Shown here: positions 1 through 14,751 of the stretch, one piece after another
Numbering within the stretch: position 1 is the first letter of the stretch
Layout: each line of letters begins with the position of its first letter
Program-made: the position numbers and the translations under genes
Notes under the pieces: model-generated
Told to the model about the DNA's origin: nothing
Database searches by the model: none
What the model saw: only the letters and a program-made list of their open reading frames with translations
Source: Stratiolaelaps scimitus
Lineage: Eukaryota > Arthropoda > Arachnida > Mesostigmata > Laelapidae
Length of the DNA stretch: 64,000 nucleotides
Direction of reading: 5' to 3'
Assembly (NCBI GenBank): GCA_019614645.1
Contig: JABWDB010000003.1
Coordinates: 19,119,001 to 19,183,000, forward strand

Positions 1-2692
1 ACGGAACAGGGCGATCTCCGTCCCGTCACTGCCTTCTCTATTGCAGCTTGTCACTACATACCAAAAGTGATACCTTGCTCCGACATCTGCATTTGATACA
101 ATCACAACAGATATGCAGCTATCTATACAAATCCCCGGCTTCGTTTCGCTCTGAATGGAACATTGCCAATTTATTGACTTGATTCTCACGACGACATCCA
201 GAGAACAAACGAACAAGTCCTTGGGGAAATGAGCTGTGTATGACTGCGGCGTTGGAGTGTTCATGCTCAAATTCGATTCACTGTGATAGTTACAACAGAC
301 CATATTGCATCACATATAGCACCGTCACATCGCATAGCTGACGGCCAGCGCCAGTCGTCCTGTCTGGCACTCGTTGGCTTTCCAGATGCTAATGAACTTG
401 TTGATTAGTTGCTGTGGCCAATCGCATAGGATTTACATGTGATTCGTCTGCTATTATCTGATAGCGGAAGCTGGGCCGTTCTTTTTTTTCTTGGCATTAT
501 AATGTGTGACAAATTTGAACGGATTTCGCTGTACATTGCACACAATAGCAAGGGTGACGCGGAGGCAATATTCATAATGGCCCTTGCGTTCGCACACTCG
601 AAAAAAGGCAACATATCTCTCCGCTGCACGTTTGGTAACGTAATTCTTTTTGGTAGCAAACGTTCTCGGAAATTTAGCAAGAGAGCGAGTGCGTCCGAAA
701 TACGATGTAGACGCTTACTGTAGTAATTCACTGAGGCTCATCTTCTGTAATTATTCTACAAATGTTTAATTAAAACACCGGTAAATGAAAGTTGGCTTGC
801 CACATGGCATTTTTAGATCTAGCTATTTCGCATGTGGCCGTCATTTGTGCTATATAAAATTCTAAGGAAAAATCTACACCATAGTGATAATCTACACTAT
901 CATCTACACCATAATGGCGTTATCATGGTGTGATGTTTGCTCCTTTTGATCATATGTATGGTTAAAGACACGATTCAGGTTAGGTTAGTTTACACTTTAT
1001 TCAATAGATGATTTAAAACCTACCTTTCGTCACGACCTAGGCTTCGCCTAGTTTTTGTTCTATGCCATTGCTAACTATCAGGTGATCAAGCGCCGATCCG
1101 AGCCACACGTAACCATAGGTCAACAACTGACCTACAGGTCAGTGATTGCTCTCGTACACCGCGTGCCAGGGAAAGATCACTGAGAAATAATGCAATCATT
1201 TATATTCTGTGTCCGCCTCAACTGAATTGCAACAAGCTCACGAATCAAGCTTCTATCGAATGGTTAGCCGATCTAGATCTCTCTTGGAAGAATTACGGCA
1301 ATTCATGACTCGAGCAACTGAGACACAATACGATAGCAGTGTCTCTAGAGACTGATAGCTTGATCCTCAGGCTGTTATCGGCGATGGCAAATAACAGTCT
1401 GAGGATCAAGCTATCCTACCAATCGTCGATTTTGTATATTTGTATACGACGTAATTGAGCAGAACAACGATCCCCTTCTACTCTATTTGGTTGCAGTTAC
1501 CTTCGGACGTTGAAACAATAGGTATCTCACATCGGGGAAAGCTGCTTGAAAAACTGTCCGGGCCGCACACTGACCGTGTTTTTCTCATTTGTTTAAGAAA
1601 ACAGTTAGCTATGTGGTCAAATAATGCTTGGACCTTGAAGTGATAGTGAAAATAGAACGTGTATTGCTTTAATCCATAGCAGTAAATGACTGAGGATAGC
1701 ACTGAAGTGTGACAATACATCGTATTAATACAGGACAGTGCGAATACATAACATTTTACGACTAGAACGTGCTCTAAGGCTTCATTTTATTGTTAAGTGA
1801 CTTCTGATGTCGACTGTCCATATTTTGGTCTACTGCAGCTTCGAGTCATTTGTAAAGGTCGTTTGTGCTTGCGATATTTCAAATGCTAGGAACAGTCCGC
1901 ATAGCATGATCTACTCCCAAAAAACAAAGCTGCTTTAGACAACTCTTTTTCAACGTACCGAAGTCGCTTCCAATCGAGTCAGCCAGACCTTCGTTTCGAA
2001 CATTTTGATGTGTTTATAAATATCGTAGATCATTCTTTGCGGATACCGTGCTTTCGTGGACGTTGTTTCGACTGTAATGATTGACGTTTTCTGAATTTCC
2101 TAACTGACACCCAAGCTGTTGAGCTGAATATCGATGCGTTCGAAACGACAGCGTCTGCTAGCACGGCAAATTTATTCAGTTGCACCATCTATGTACGCCA
2201 ATTATATATCAGTTGCATTTTGCACGATGACCATTTCGGTTCATCTTGAGATGCGCAGCCGGATTATGTCTTCTCAATGGCACAAGATTCATTAATTACT
2301 CTCGTGATGCAGGTGAACTGAATGCTAATTGATTCAATCCTAGTTAGCGCGTTCTCGATTCATGGCTACTTCGAGTGCTCAGAGAGCTGCAAAGCTGATC
2401 ACGTAGTTGGTTCGGGGGGTATTGCTGTTTAGTAATACGCTGTATCATATACTATTTCGTATATAGCTAGTAAATACATCTTAAACACAATATTGTGTAA
2501 AATCAAAGGTGCCATTTAACTGGCCCTGTTCAGCCCTGCTCCCAAATAGAGCTTTGTTCGCTATTGAAGTACCTGCTGTGCTTGCAAACAGTCTCTCTGC
2601 ATCCATCTCCTCGACTTTGTACGAACGATCGCCATCTGCCAGTGATCCTCGCCTCTCCGACGAGACAACTCTTTCTGACGCCCGTCACCGCA
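1..2692. other. Gene-free left flank
   Basis: No open reading frame here looks conserved. The stretch holds a near-perfect hairpin at 1354-1415 (listed separately) and AT-rich unique-looking sequence. The short open frames overlap each other on both strands and show no recognisable domain, so I treat this as intergenic or upstream regulatory sequence of the TRPML gene. Confidence 0.5.
1354..1415. repeat. Near-perfect inverted repeat (hairpin)
   Basis: The arms 1354-1378 and 1391-1415 are 25 nt each and complementary except for one position, which would be a G-U pair in RNA. They are separated by a 12-nt loop. The length and loop size resemble a small foldback element or a microRNA-type precursor, but the near-perfect stem is more typical of a foldback/MITE remnant or an siRNA hairpin. 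Function is unknown. Confidence 0.8.
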
Positions 2693-2719
2693 ATGGATCG
2701 GGTCATCCGCAGACATCGA
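2693..2719 (+). other. TRPML: Candidate first coding exon of TRPML
   Basis: An ATG in a good context (CGCAATGG) opens nine codons that end at a GTGAGC donor. Spliced to the acceptor before 4343, it continues in frame into TSLSEAV. No other in-frame ATG lies upstream of the acceptor within the main exon until 4400. This start is supported only by phase and splice-site quality; transcript data would decide between it and 4400. Confidence 0.4.
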
Positions 2720-5700
2720 GTGAGCATTTGTTTCGTCGCAGCTGCTGCTGAATGTGACGCATGCTTGCTGCACTGTACCACCAGACTTTTTGTGCTCGGT
2801 GTGCTGACTTGTATGTGGGTAGGTGAGCCTTCGATGGGAGGCCGCCGCCATTTGGTCTCTTGTCGCTAGATGTCGTCAGGATTCATAATCACCGGAGACG
2901 ACACTGCACCCGTTGTAACTATCCATCCGTCCGGTCCATTTGCGTTTGCTGTTGATGCTGCCGTCGCACTGCAGCTGATTCTATAGTCTCCTATTGTATG
3001 ACATGCATATATATATATATATATACACATACACACAGACAAACTCCGACGACGATAGGGTTGACATCGGTGTCGTCGACAATGGTCCGTCCTGCTGACG
3101 ATAGCAGCGAGAGCTGAGCGTCGCAATCGGAGAGCCCTAGAAATGCTCACAAATGCTACCACGGCCAGCCTGCCAGCTATGGACAGACGCCACTTCAGGT
3201 GGAACAAAGCGGCGGCAGGAGTTGCCCGCAACGGGAATAGCAGTTGTCGCGAAGGTGGGCAGAGTCAATCACTCAGTCTTGTCACTGCGCTGACGTCTAC
3301 GAAACTTAACGGTATCCGGTCCCACTAGTACGCGACCACGGCTGTACTAAGCCGGGGTCGGTGGCGGCGATTGCTGCTGCTGCTGCAAATTGACTGAGTG
3401 TTCAGGCTGTCCAGGTAGCCCAGTCCTGAGAGGCCAGGTGGTCGTTCTCGTTTTTGCTTTTCGAGTGCCGATCTTCTTCTTCGAACAGAGCTAATATTCA
3501 GCTGTTGAGTAATTGTCTGGCAATATTGCTGTGTCGACGGCCGGGATAAAACCGAGGCACCGAGACGATCATTGTCCCAGTCACCCAGTCGAACGTACCC
3601 TAGAACAGACGAGTGAGCGAGTAACTTGCCATAACGCAAAAGAACGCTATAGTTGCTGTGTGGCATATTCTGTACGCGTGTGTGTGTGTGTGTGTCTGTG
3701 TCGGCCCGCCCTGATGATGCAGACCTTTGTGTGTGACAACTTGGTGTTCATTTATTTGATTATTCCTTTAGATTTTAGATGCCCGTCCAGCTGACAAGGT
3801 GACACGCTGATGTGGGAAATCGCACATCGCGTTGCCAAACAAAGATACGATGACACAAAGCAAATTCTGGAATACACGAAGCTTCCTCGGAGGGTGTACT
3901 GTTTCGGAAAATAACGTTATAGAGAATTGGCGGAGCTAATCGTATAGGAGGAGTTCATGTGTCGTTTACTTGGTGTTTCCCAACAAAGCAAATTGCAAAT
4001 GGAACAAGGGACTGAAAGGTGGCAATGATACCTTTACTGCAGGCGAAGGTTCGTCTTTAATAGTAAACTGTATTGTAGTTTTGTAGGCGGCCTGTCGTTA
4101 GCGTCATGGCCTAACCCGATGCACATATAACATTTTAAGCGTTACCGTTAAACGCGGCCGCAGGTCAAGTATCTAATATTCACTAAGCATTCGTTGACGG
4201 TCACTAATAAACACTTGCACATCATAGAACCATTTTTCTTATTCTAAATTTACTTTACGAATGTTTAGTAGTCCTGTTTCTCAACGTTCGTTGCTCTCGT
4301 TTGTGTGTGTGTGTGCCTCTGCCGATTTATTTCTGATTGCAGACGTCACTTTCGGAGGCTGTCGACGCCGACCACGGTCACCTTAAGGCTGGTGACGAAA
4401 TGGAGCCCAACAATCACCCCTCCATTGTGACGGAGCCAGCTGCCCCAAACACGACGATACAGTCTGACTCGGTCGAGCCGGCCGAAGAGCAACGAAATGA
4501 TCCTCACTTCAGCGAACAGCGGATGAGGCGAAAATTACGCTTCTTTTTTATGAACCCCATAGAAAAGTTTCAGGCTAAAGGTCGTTTGCCCTGGAAGCTC
4601 GGCTTGCAAGTAGTGAAGATTGTTCTTGTCACCGTACAGCTAGTATTCTTCGGCTATGACAGCTACGCCTTCCAACGGCAGCACCGCGATACGAACATAG
4701 CCTTGGACCATATGTTCCTTGAGGGTTGGACGGCGATTCGGGAGGTGGCCTCATATCCGCCGTCGTCAGGCCCTTATGCCGTCTATACGAAGGTGGATTT
4801 CTACAGTCACGTGGACACTGTTATAAGGCGGTACTCAAACGTGACGAAGACAGCGATTGCCTCGTTGGGCTACGACACGCATGATGGCTCACTTGGCAAT
4901 TCGTCGTTCTGCAAAACCCAGTACAAGATAGGAACCGTGACGCCCCACAACGAATCGCTTATCTTTGATAATACTCAGGAGACGATGTGTCTCACGGTCG
5001 AGAAGCTCTACCCAATGAACGACATACGCTGGCAGAACTTTTCAATCAAGGCTTACATGGCAAAGAAGAACTTCAGTCTCAACTTCGAGCGTCTCATTCA
5101 AGCGAATGTCTTGTTCGCCCTGAAGACGGTCTACCTGAAGAGTTTGAGCACGTTCGATCTGCCCGAATGCTACAAATATGACGTCAACGTTAAGTACAAC
5201 AATGAGGCTCATGACGGCCAGCTTCTGATCACGCTGACGACCGGTAGCACAAAGTTGGACTGTAGAAACAACGTGCATTACGCCGATACCAGCCGAGTGG
5301 AGATGTGCTTTCGACAATTCATGAACGGCGTGGTCATACTTGTCTGCACGGGATCGCTGATCCTGTGCGCCCGATCGATTCTGCGGGGCCAGGTGCTTCG
5401 AGCGCGAACGGAGGACTTTTTCTGGCAGAAGAACGGCACCGTAATGACGTGGAGCGACAAACTCGACTTTGTCGACTTCTGGTACGTGATCATCATCACG
5501 AATGACGTTCTCATCATTATTGGCTCACTAATTAAGATACAGCTCGAGCAGCGGATCATCGATGGGGCACAGTACAACTTCTGCAGCACGCTGTTGGGCT
5601 TTGGCAATCTGCTGGTGTGGGCGGGCGTCCTGCGATATCTTGGCTTCTTCCGAAAGTACAACATTCTCATATTGACGATGAAGCGAGCGACGCCGAACAT

Positions 5701-6268
5701 TCTTCGCTTCCTGCTATGTGCCGTACTCCTGTATATGGGTTTCTGCTTCTGCGGATGGGTCGTACTCGGCCCCCACAACATCAAGTTTCGTTCGCTTAGT
5801 TCGACTTCGGAGTGCCTCTTCGCACTGATGAATGGTGACGACATGTTCGCCACATTCGCCATAATGGGCGAGAGCACGGGCGTGATCTGGTGGTTCGCGC
5901 GGATCTACCTGTACATGTTTCTGATCCTGTTCATCTACTGCGTCATTTCGTTGTTCCTCTCGGTGATCATGGACTCGTACGAGACGATTCGAGAGTCGTA
6001 TGATCTGGATGGCTGCCCATCGCATCTATGGAAGTTCATCAACGAAGACGACACGCTGAGTGAGCGTAGAGGCCGAACAGGCGGTGGACGACGAACGTCT
6101 GACGGGAATCAACCAGCGGGACAACACCAGCAGCAACAGGACATCCAAGGGGAGACGAGCTCGACGCAGCAGGATCGAGTCTCCCTACGGGACGTATTCC
6201 TGAGACGCTTCTTCTCACAGCAAAGCCGGAATCAAGCCGAGCATCGTGGCTACAATGAACTTGGATAA
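2693..6268 (+). CDS. TRPML: Mucolipin-type TRP channel (TRPML)
   Basis: This is a cation channel of the endolysosomal membrane that releases Ca2+ and other cations and is gated by PI(3,5)P2 in the family. The long exon starts after a splice acceptor (AG at 4341-4342) and runs 4343-6268. The protein shows a basic N-terminus with the MNPIEKF segment, S1 at about 4600-4660, a large luminal polycystin-mucolipin loop with N-glycosylation sites and cysteines, S2-S6, and the TRPML pore signature NGDDMF at 5831-5848. The C-terminal tail is Gln-rich and divergent. A micro-exon 2693-2719 (MDRVIRRHR, then a GTGAGC donor) joins in phase 0 to give about 650 aa; otherwise the first ATG inside the main exon is at 4400 (622 aa). 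Human TRPML1 is 580 aa. Nearly the whole protein lies in one exon, unlike vertebrate homologues. A candidate AATAAA is at 7435. The family call is very secure; the first exon is inference. Confidence 0.9.
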
Positions 6269-8690
6269 GCGGACCCAAGAAGTGTAGCAGCCGAAACAAT
6301 GTTATAGAACAAAATTCGAGCAAACAAGAAAAGGTGCATGACAAACAGGGCCAGGTGAGCTCTTGGCATCACTCGTACAGGGACACGCACACACACACAC
6401 ACACACCCCCCCTTCATGTAGCTAAATGCAACAAATAGATAGGCCGATTAAAAAACATGCGGGGCCAATGATGCTCGCAGCTGGCTGATAGTGAGAGCTG
6501 TCGTTTAGCTCTCAGTTCGTTTTTCGTTTCGCTGTTTTCTGCTAATCAGTATGGCGGGTGTTCCACTCGCCTGATGCCGTCCGTCATTCGCGCTCAGGGC
6601 ACCTGTTGGCCAACGGTGGCAGTAGCATTATTTTTGTTAAAGTGAAAAAGAAAAAATCCAACCTTTTGTATCGAGAATAGACAAGAGATCATTAGGGAGA
6701 TGCATTTGAGAACAGAATCAGTGAACCGGTGAGGGGTGGGAATATTGCAGGCAGCTGTATCCATTTACACTTGAAACGATGCGAGTTTTGAGATGATCGA
6801 GGCGTGTCCACAGCTGTAAGCGCCCATTACTCGGAAGTGATGCGAGACTGACGCTTAACTGACGTTCGCGTTGAGTTCTTGCGCTGGGGTTTTTGTTGTT
6901 GATCGATCAGTTCTTGCTCAGTACGAGGCACCGTTTCAATTTCACCTGTTCAATCTCAAACGATTGCATCTCTTAAGGAAAATGTAGCCGTTGCCTATAT
7001 GACGTGCCTATGACGGCCACTTAAACAAATGACAATGTGACCACTATTTACGCATCGACCCCTACGTGCGCGTTTGTGTGTTATACTCGACCTAATCGTA
7101 ACCTAGCGATAGCGGTAGTCATAGGTAAGTAGTTCGTATGCTTTATACAACCATTTTGTACTGTCTGTTGCAAACTACTGTAAAATATCTCCCTTGTACA
7201 GAATGCACGCCGAGTCAAATATACAAATTAATCGTTTTGTGATACTCTGCCTCGCTGTTGTTTTCGACAGCTCGTGCGTCAATGTATAGCCACCTGTGAA
7301 CGTTGTTCAGACGTGGGGGTGCAGGGCGCGGAAAAGTGTAGCTATCAATTGTTCCTCTTCGTTTGACGGATGTGTTTTGAAAATTTCTGGAAGCCGTCGA
7401 ATTGCATGATACCATGTCATGTTCAAAAACGAGAAATAAAGCCGGTGCATAGCTAACTCCATCCAGCCGACCTGCGCATCCGAATGTTCGCTCTGTGCTA
7501 TCTCTGAGGGGCCGCAAGCTAAGCCGAAGCCTCTTGACAGCGACGGTAATCTGGATAGTGACTCTTGATGAGAATGTTATATGTTTAAACCAATCCTAGA
7601 TGTTCGGTAGGTCCCATGCAACTTCATCAGCTCGGTGCTAATTATCAAGTCTGGTCGGCAGACGTTGCAAAATACCAGTAGGGTGGATCAAATTAAATTT
7701 TGCATTAATTTAAAGTGATCTATTGATTTAAAGATACGTGGACCGCATCGTGCCTTGATACCTGCTACATAATGACGTTGTTTCGTTGAAAGGATACGAG
7801 TTTGAGACCTCAACTGCCCCAATTGCTAACGGGCGAAATGCGGCTAGGCGAAATCTCACAAGAGTACGTTTACCTGGTCTACTAATCTAGAACCCCCTCT
7901 TACAAATCACGCGAGACAACACTGCATGAACGGAAGCAACGGTTTTCGGAACGAAGTCCTGTCCTTCACAGAGATCTATTTTCAGAAAGGGTGTTTTCCA
8001 TTTATTGAAAAATTACATGGTTTAGTCTAGGGCTGGCACCCCAACCATGTAGAGTGTGACATATATAATGTTTATATCATTGTTCGATCGAATTATGTGG
8101 ACAGTTCAACCTGTTAGGTGTATTAAATGCTGTAATATTTATCACGATTTTCATACAATACAATATACATACAATAAACATATACTTCTTATAAAATACG
8201 CCTCGTGCACACGGCTTGATCTGGTCATACTGGCGAACTTGAAACGATGATAAACGTGCCGATAGTGGGAATGAGAAGAATCCCTTACATCAGATTACAT
8301 CGATGTACATTAGCTAATCAATTCGATTTAGAACTCATCAAGGTGGTGACGAAATATTATCAGCTAGGAGTTAGGCAACAGATAGATAGATCTCATGTTG
8401 TGATAATGAACATGGTGTTCGTCGTTCAAAATCAACTACGTCAAATTATGCACCATGCTTACAGATCGTGCTCATAAACCTAACAAAGATAGTAAAGTAT
8501 TGGCACTCTAAAACCATACTCAGAAAACCTCTTAGGAGGAATTTTTAACTCATCTGTGCAATCTGTTTTTGCGATAATGCCATGTAGTTTAAACGTATCT
8601 GGTGAACTAATGTAATGTAAGGTTACAAATGTGTGTCTGGTGAGTAGTTCTGAATTCCACAGGTATTGCACGTACGGCATGAAGTTTGTT
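6269..8690. other. TRPML 3' region and intergenic sequence
   Basis: This holds the TRPML 3' UTR, with a CA/C-rich microsatellite near 6388-6411 and a candidate polyadenylation signal AATAAA at 7435-7440, more than 1.1 kb after the stop. After that I see only AT-rich sequence and short overlapping frames without recognisable domains. Confidence 0.45.
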
Positions 8691-8779
8691 CAAAAGGATA
8701 GCTTTCACCATTGCGGAAGCGTCAAACTTTTTTAGGTGTGGATATCAAGGAGAGTGGTTCTGCAGGTTCTCGAGAACGT

Positions 8780-9570
8780 ACAGGCAAGCAAGCGGCGGAT
8801 CCGGGGTAGAGTTCGTAATGAGCATCTCACCCCGGCCCCATGCTGCTATGCTCTTCAACAATTGTCTCAACCATCGCAATGGAGAGATGCGACTCTGCTG
8901 GTGATCAGTAAGAGTCGGCTGCACCTTCGTTGTGGCGGGAAATCGCCAAAAAGAGCATTTGCTACACACCGGCATGTTGATCAAACAGGTGTTATCATAC
9001 TGGAGAGCGTGCAGGCTATTTCGAAGGAGCAACACTAGCACCGACCGGAGCGATCTTGGCAGTCTTTAAGAAAGCACTTGCTAAGCCACTTGGTGTCCCT
9101 AGGCAGATGTTTGACCTCTTAGCAGAGGTCTTGCAAGACAACACGATAAGTATAAGCGACGGGATAGCGGAGCTGCCTCCTTTCCCGAAAACAACACGTC
9201 TGGCATAAGGCAACAACTTCACCACCTCCTGTTGTCGGTCCTGCGCAAGGACCTCCCCCACAGAATTAGGATCCTAAGAAATCGTCGAGAAGTCACCCTG
9301 TTCGCGGATGACTTGGTCAGTAGGCCCTTTCGAGACGGCTGACGGCAATAGCGGAGTTGACCGTCAATCTGACAAAGACGGTGGCTGTGCAATTTGGGGG
9401 GGGCGCAGTGGCGGCCGACGATAGGCCGTTTCTTGCCAACTCTCCCTTCTCGTACAACAACAACTTCGCTTACTTCGACCTATATCGTATCTTACAATGA
9501 CCACAGGTTCACCTCGCACGTTGCAGATAAGTGCAGCAGTAGGCCCTCACTACGGCACCGATTAAGACCT
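8780..9570 (+). pseudogene. Degenerate LINE reverse transcriptase remnant
   Basis: Successive pieces of a non-LTR retrotransposon reverse transcriptase can be read on the plus strand in shifting frames. The first is a FNNCL / SQWRDATLLVISK-like segment (8860-8920). Next comes FKKALAKPLGVPRQMFDLL followed by LQDNTISISDG (9063-9165), then a broken GVxQGD region with a stop (about 9205). A frameshift leads to LSVLRKDLPHRI and the catalytic FADDLV box (about 9300-9320). Then come LTVNLTKTVAVQFG (about 9355-9400) and a YNDHRFTSHVADKC-like segment (9495-9535). The order matches the RT palm and thumb regions of LINE pol. Stops, frameshifts and an apparent internal deletion show it is dead. Clade is not assigned. 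Confidence 0.65.
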
Positions 9571-10317
9571 CGACGCTTCTCTCTGTATATATATATATGT
9601 ATATAATTGTTCGGCTCGTCGAGATACGTTACCTAAACGCAAAAATCACGTGGAGCACAATGTTAAAGAATTTGCAAAAAAATCTCATTTCTCGAGCGGA
9701 AAATCAAATTTTAGCAGCATAAACAGCATTTATAAATCGACGCGGCTCGTCGAGACGTATCAGGAAGAGCAAAAAAAAACCACCCCTTACATAGAACTAA
9801 ATGGTATTCAAACGACCGCCATTTTGATTCCGAACTTCCCGCCCAGATTGCTGCACGGCCCTCATCAGTAGCAACACAGCCGTGCCAAACATACCCATTC
9901 CCCTTCGGAGAAACTCCCCCTTCCAATGAAATGCACGTCGTGGATTATATGAAATTCATTGAATACTAAGCTCGTTTATTTTTGGCATGCCTACAAGAAT
10001 AATGAATACAGGCGTAAATTTCACATCATTTGTCGTTGGGTTTTCAATTGAGCTGAGCTTTACAGCGGACGAACGCGTGTTCCTCTCCAAGTGCTACTCC
10101 AAGTCTTACTCTCGAAGCGTCACCCAATGAGAATCTCTCAATTACTAGCAAGGAATACGATTCTCTACAGATGTTGAGCAATAATTCTTTCGACACCGAA
10201 TAGTACAGACAGATCCTATACGTCGTATGCAATATATAATATTTGGAACACATTCGATTCAGTCACTCACGCCACTGTTCATAAACGATGAAGAGTGGGG
10301 CCATAAAACGGTGTTTT
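9571..10317. other. Intergenic, TYMS 3' flank
   Basis: AT-rich sequence with a short TA tract near 9590. Read on the minus strand, an AATAAA lies at about 9975-9980, roughly 340 nt past the TYMS stop, and could be its polyadenylation signal. No gene seen. Confidence 0.45.
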
Positions 10318-12041
<1,724 letters not shown>

Positions 12042-14714
12042 TGTGCTTCCTCGAAGGTTTTCCAACCTGACGCTCTTTTTACAGACGAAGTTACCGTATG
12101 CAAATGTTAATCGACGAATCCTTTGAAAAAAGCAATTCATTAGCAATCCACTTTTTCGAACGGCTGGTAATACAACTGTACGGCCGGCACAAAAACATAT
12201 ATAAATCAAAACGATCATTCGAAACAGCTTTTCCCACCGAACAGAAAACGCCGTTGAATAAACGGCAACGTATCTCAGACCAACTCAGTTATGTTCTTAC
12301 AAATATACACGCAATTATGCCTCAGCTATGACTATTATTCAATTACGACTAAGGCCCTCAGTCGGTATGGCGCTGTACGCGCACGAATTTTTGACGGGCC
12401 AACAAACGACTTAATGAAAATGAACATGTGCAAATATATATGAACAAACCGAACCTGCCTGTTCACGCTTACCGACAAAGTTGCCGCCAAGACTTTTGCC
12501 GCGTCGTGTGCGTGTTTTCCCGCCTCGAGGAGAGGGAGATCGAGGGCGAACGTGACGCTGCTCCGAAAATTCTAATCGCTATATCTTACACAACGATCGA
12601 AATTAACGCAGATGTTGCCAGTAAGACTATTTCTAGTGATTATATATAACGAACGATAAGAGGTTCCTGAACGATAAGGAGCCACTCGGAGCTGGCTGAC
12701 CCATTGGCCAATTACGGCAGGGCATATCGAACACATGTTTCGAAATTATTCCCCTTGCACTGTGGCGAAACGCGCACCAGACAGCGCACCATACAGCGCA
12801 TCAGTAGTGAGTGCGCCCCAAGGGTTGATCGACTTCCCCCCGTCTTCTTGTGGCCAACCCGCAGTGACAGCATGTTACGAGTTCTCGGCCGGGTACGTTT
12901 TTCTCTCTCTGTCTCTCTCTCTCTGTTGCTCTTCCCCATCCGTCATCATCATCGAGATTTTCGTTTTTCAGTATGTGATCGCCTTGCGATGTCTATGTGT
13001 TCGTCAATTCGTAAATTTACATTAATCGTTGTAGGATAGCCGCATTGGGGTGTCACCTGGCTGATACCCTTTGACACGCGTGATACAGGCGTTATACAGC
13101 AAAAAAATGTACACCAGTCGAATTTTTGGTCAATATATTCGTATGAGTTAGCGGTAAGAAATGTGGCTTGCACTTTCGACGACCTGTCACACTGCTACTT
13201 GGAAATGCGGCACTGTAAAGCATACATGAACAGAAAGCCCTGCGGGATATATTTTCTTTCTGGTAATTTTATAGTGATTGAAGAGTGTCCGCCGATGGGA
13301 ATGATAATGCCTTGGCCCTGTTCGAGAGTTATCGCCTTTTTTTCGCTGTCAGCTAGTGATTGATATCAGCGGTTGTGGTGTCTGGACGATGTAGACCGCG
13401 CTGACCTTCTGGACAACTGCGAACTGCTTTTCCACGTTACGACGGCGGGGTTCAACCTTCCATTGAGAAAGAGAAGGTTTGACGCAATCTCTCTGCATTC
13501 ACCGCATCGCGGTGGAACGCTACGGCACTCAGAAGAGAGACGTAACACCTTGGGGTCCCGTTGTAGCTAATATTTTCATAGTAAAATTATTGCTATTATT
13601 AATTATTATTATTACTCGTTTAGTGCGGCAATTGTCAGAAACAAAAGACGATTAACAAAACGAACATAAATACGCTTCATTAATTAGTTTTCAGTCGACA
13701 TTTATGATCGGGTCTAAAAAGGCACTCGCATATTACCCGTTAATCTGATATGTGACTGTCATCATTTGAGCTGCAAAGTGGAATGGTTTAGCTGAAACGT
13801 GGAAACGTACCATGATAACATCTGAACTCTTCCGAGTTGTTCGTTGGAGTCGTTCACTTTTTCCGAAGGGTTCTTTGGGATTTTTGTCAAACAAACCATT
13901 GTAACTAACCGGCGAACTCGATGAGCACCACTTCAATTCGATGGATACTGCAACAATTCACAATTCATTTCCTCCAACTATCTTTACTTTTCTCTCTTTT
14001 ACGAATCGCTGCAAGATTCGCTGCAAGAAGAACAATCACAAGCTAAATATCGCTAACCTCTCTTCTCGCCGAAGCAGATTGCATTTATCACTGCGTTCCC
14101 AATGAGCTCCCACCCCAGGAGATCGCAGCGCATAGAAATATGCTGTGATTATCAGTGAAAATACGGCAACCGAATCTTTTTCCCCGGGAGTTCGAGGAAA
14201 AATGCTGCCGTTCAGCAACAAATAAAAATCGCTCAGTTATGTTGAGACGAGTCAGTTGCTCTGTGTACACCCTTCTAAATATTCACGGCAAGCTTTGGGC
14301 CGGTTGCTCGGCGATCGAGCGCTGCAATGCATCACTCACGGTACTGAGTGATGCACCCTTTCCTTATTGCGGTTTGGGGACAAATTTCTCCTGTGGGCAA
14401 TTATTGGCTAGCTGATAGCCATGCACGGGGTGTATCGGCGACAACTGCACGTGCTCGTTAGAACGATGAGATCCACACAGCCGTTTAGTGGTTGGTGTCC
14501 TGACGCAATTGCTTCAGTGTCGAATGGCGGTTTCATTCGAAAGAGCACAAGCACCTCAACGGAAGTGTTACCACTGTGTCATTCTATTAAATAGTTACAT
14601 TTAAAATAGATTATAATTGGTTTACAAGTTTGTAGTTGTAAGTTCTAGACCGTAGGTAAATTAGGTATGATCACCGTGGTTAAAGCAAAGTGGATCTGGT
14701 AGGCGTTTTGTTTC

Positions 14715-14717
<3 letters not shown>

Positions 14718-14750
<33 letters not shown>
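14718..14750. repeat. (TA)n microsatellite
   Basis: Uninterrupted TA dinucleotide tract of about 32 nt. Similar tracts recur throughout the window. Confidence 0.9.

Positions 14751-14751
<1 letters not shown>

Noticed and set aside
5278..5877. 199-codon minus-strand open frame
   Set aside because: Antisense shadow of the TRPML coding exon.
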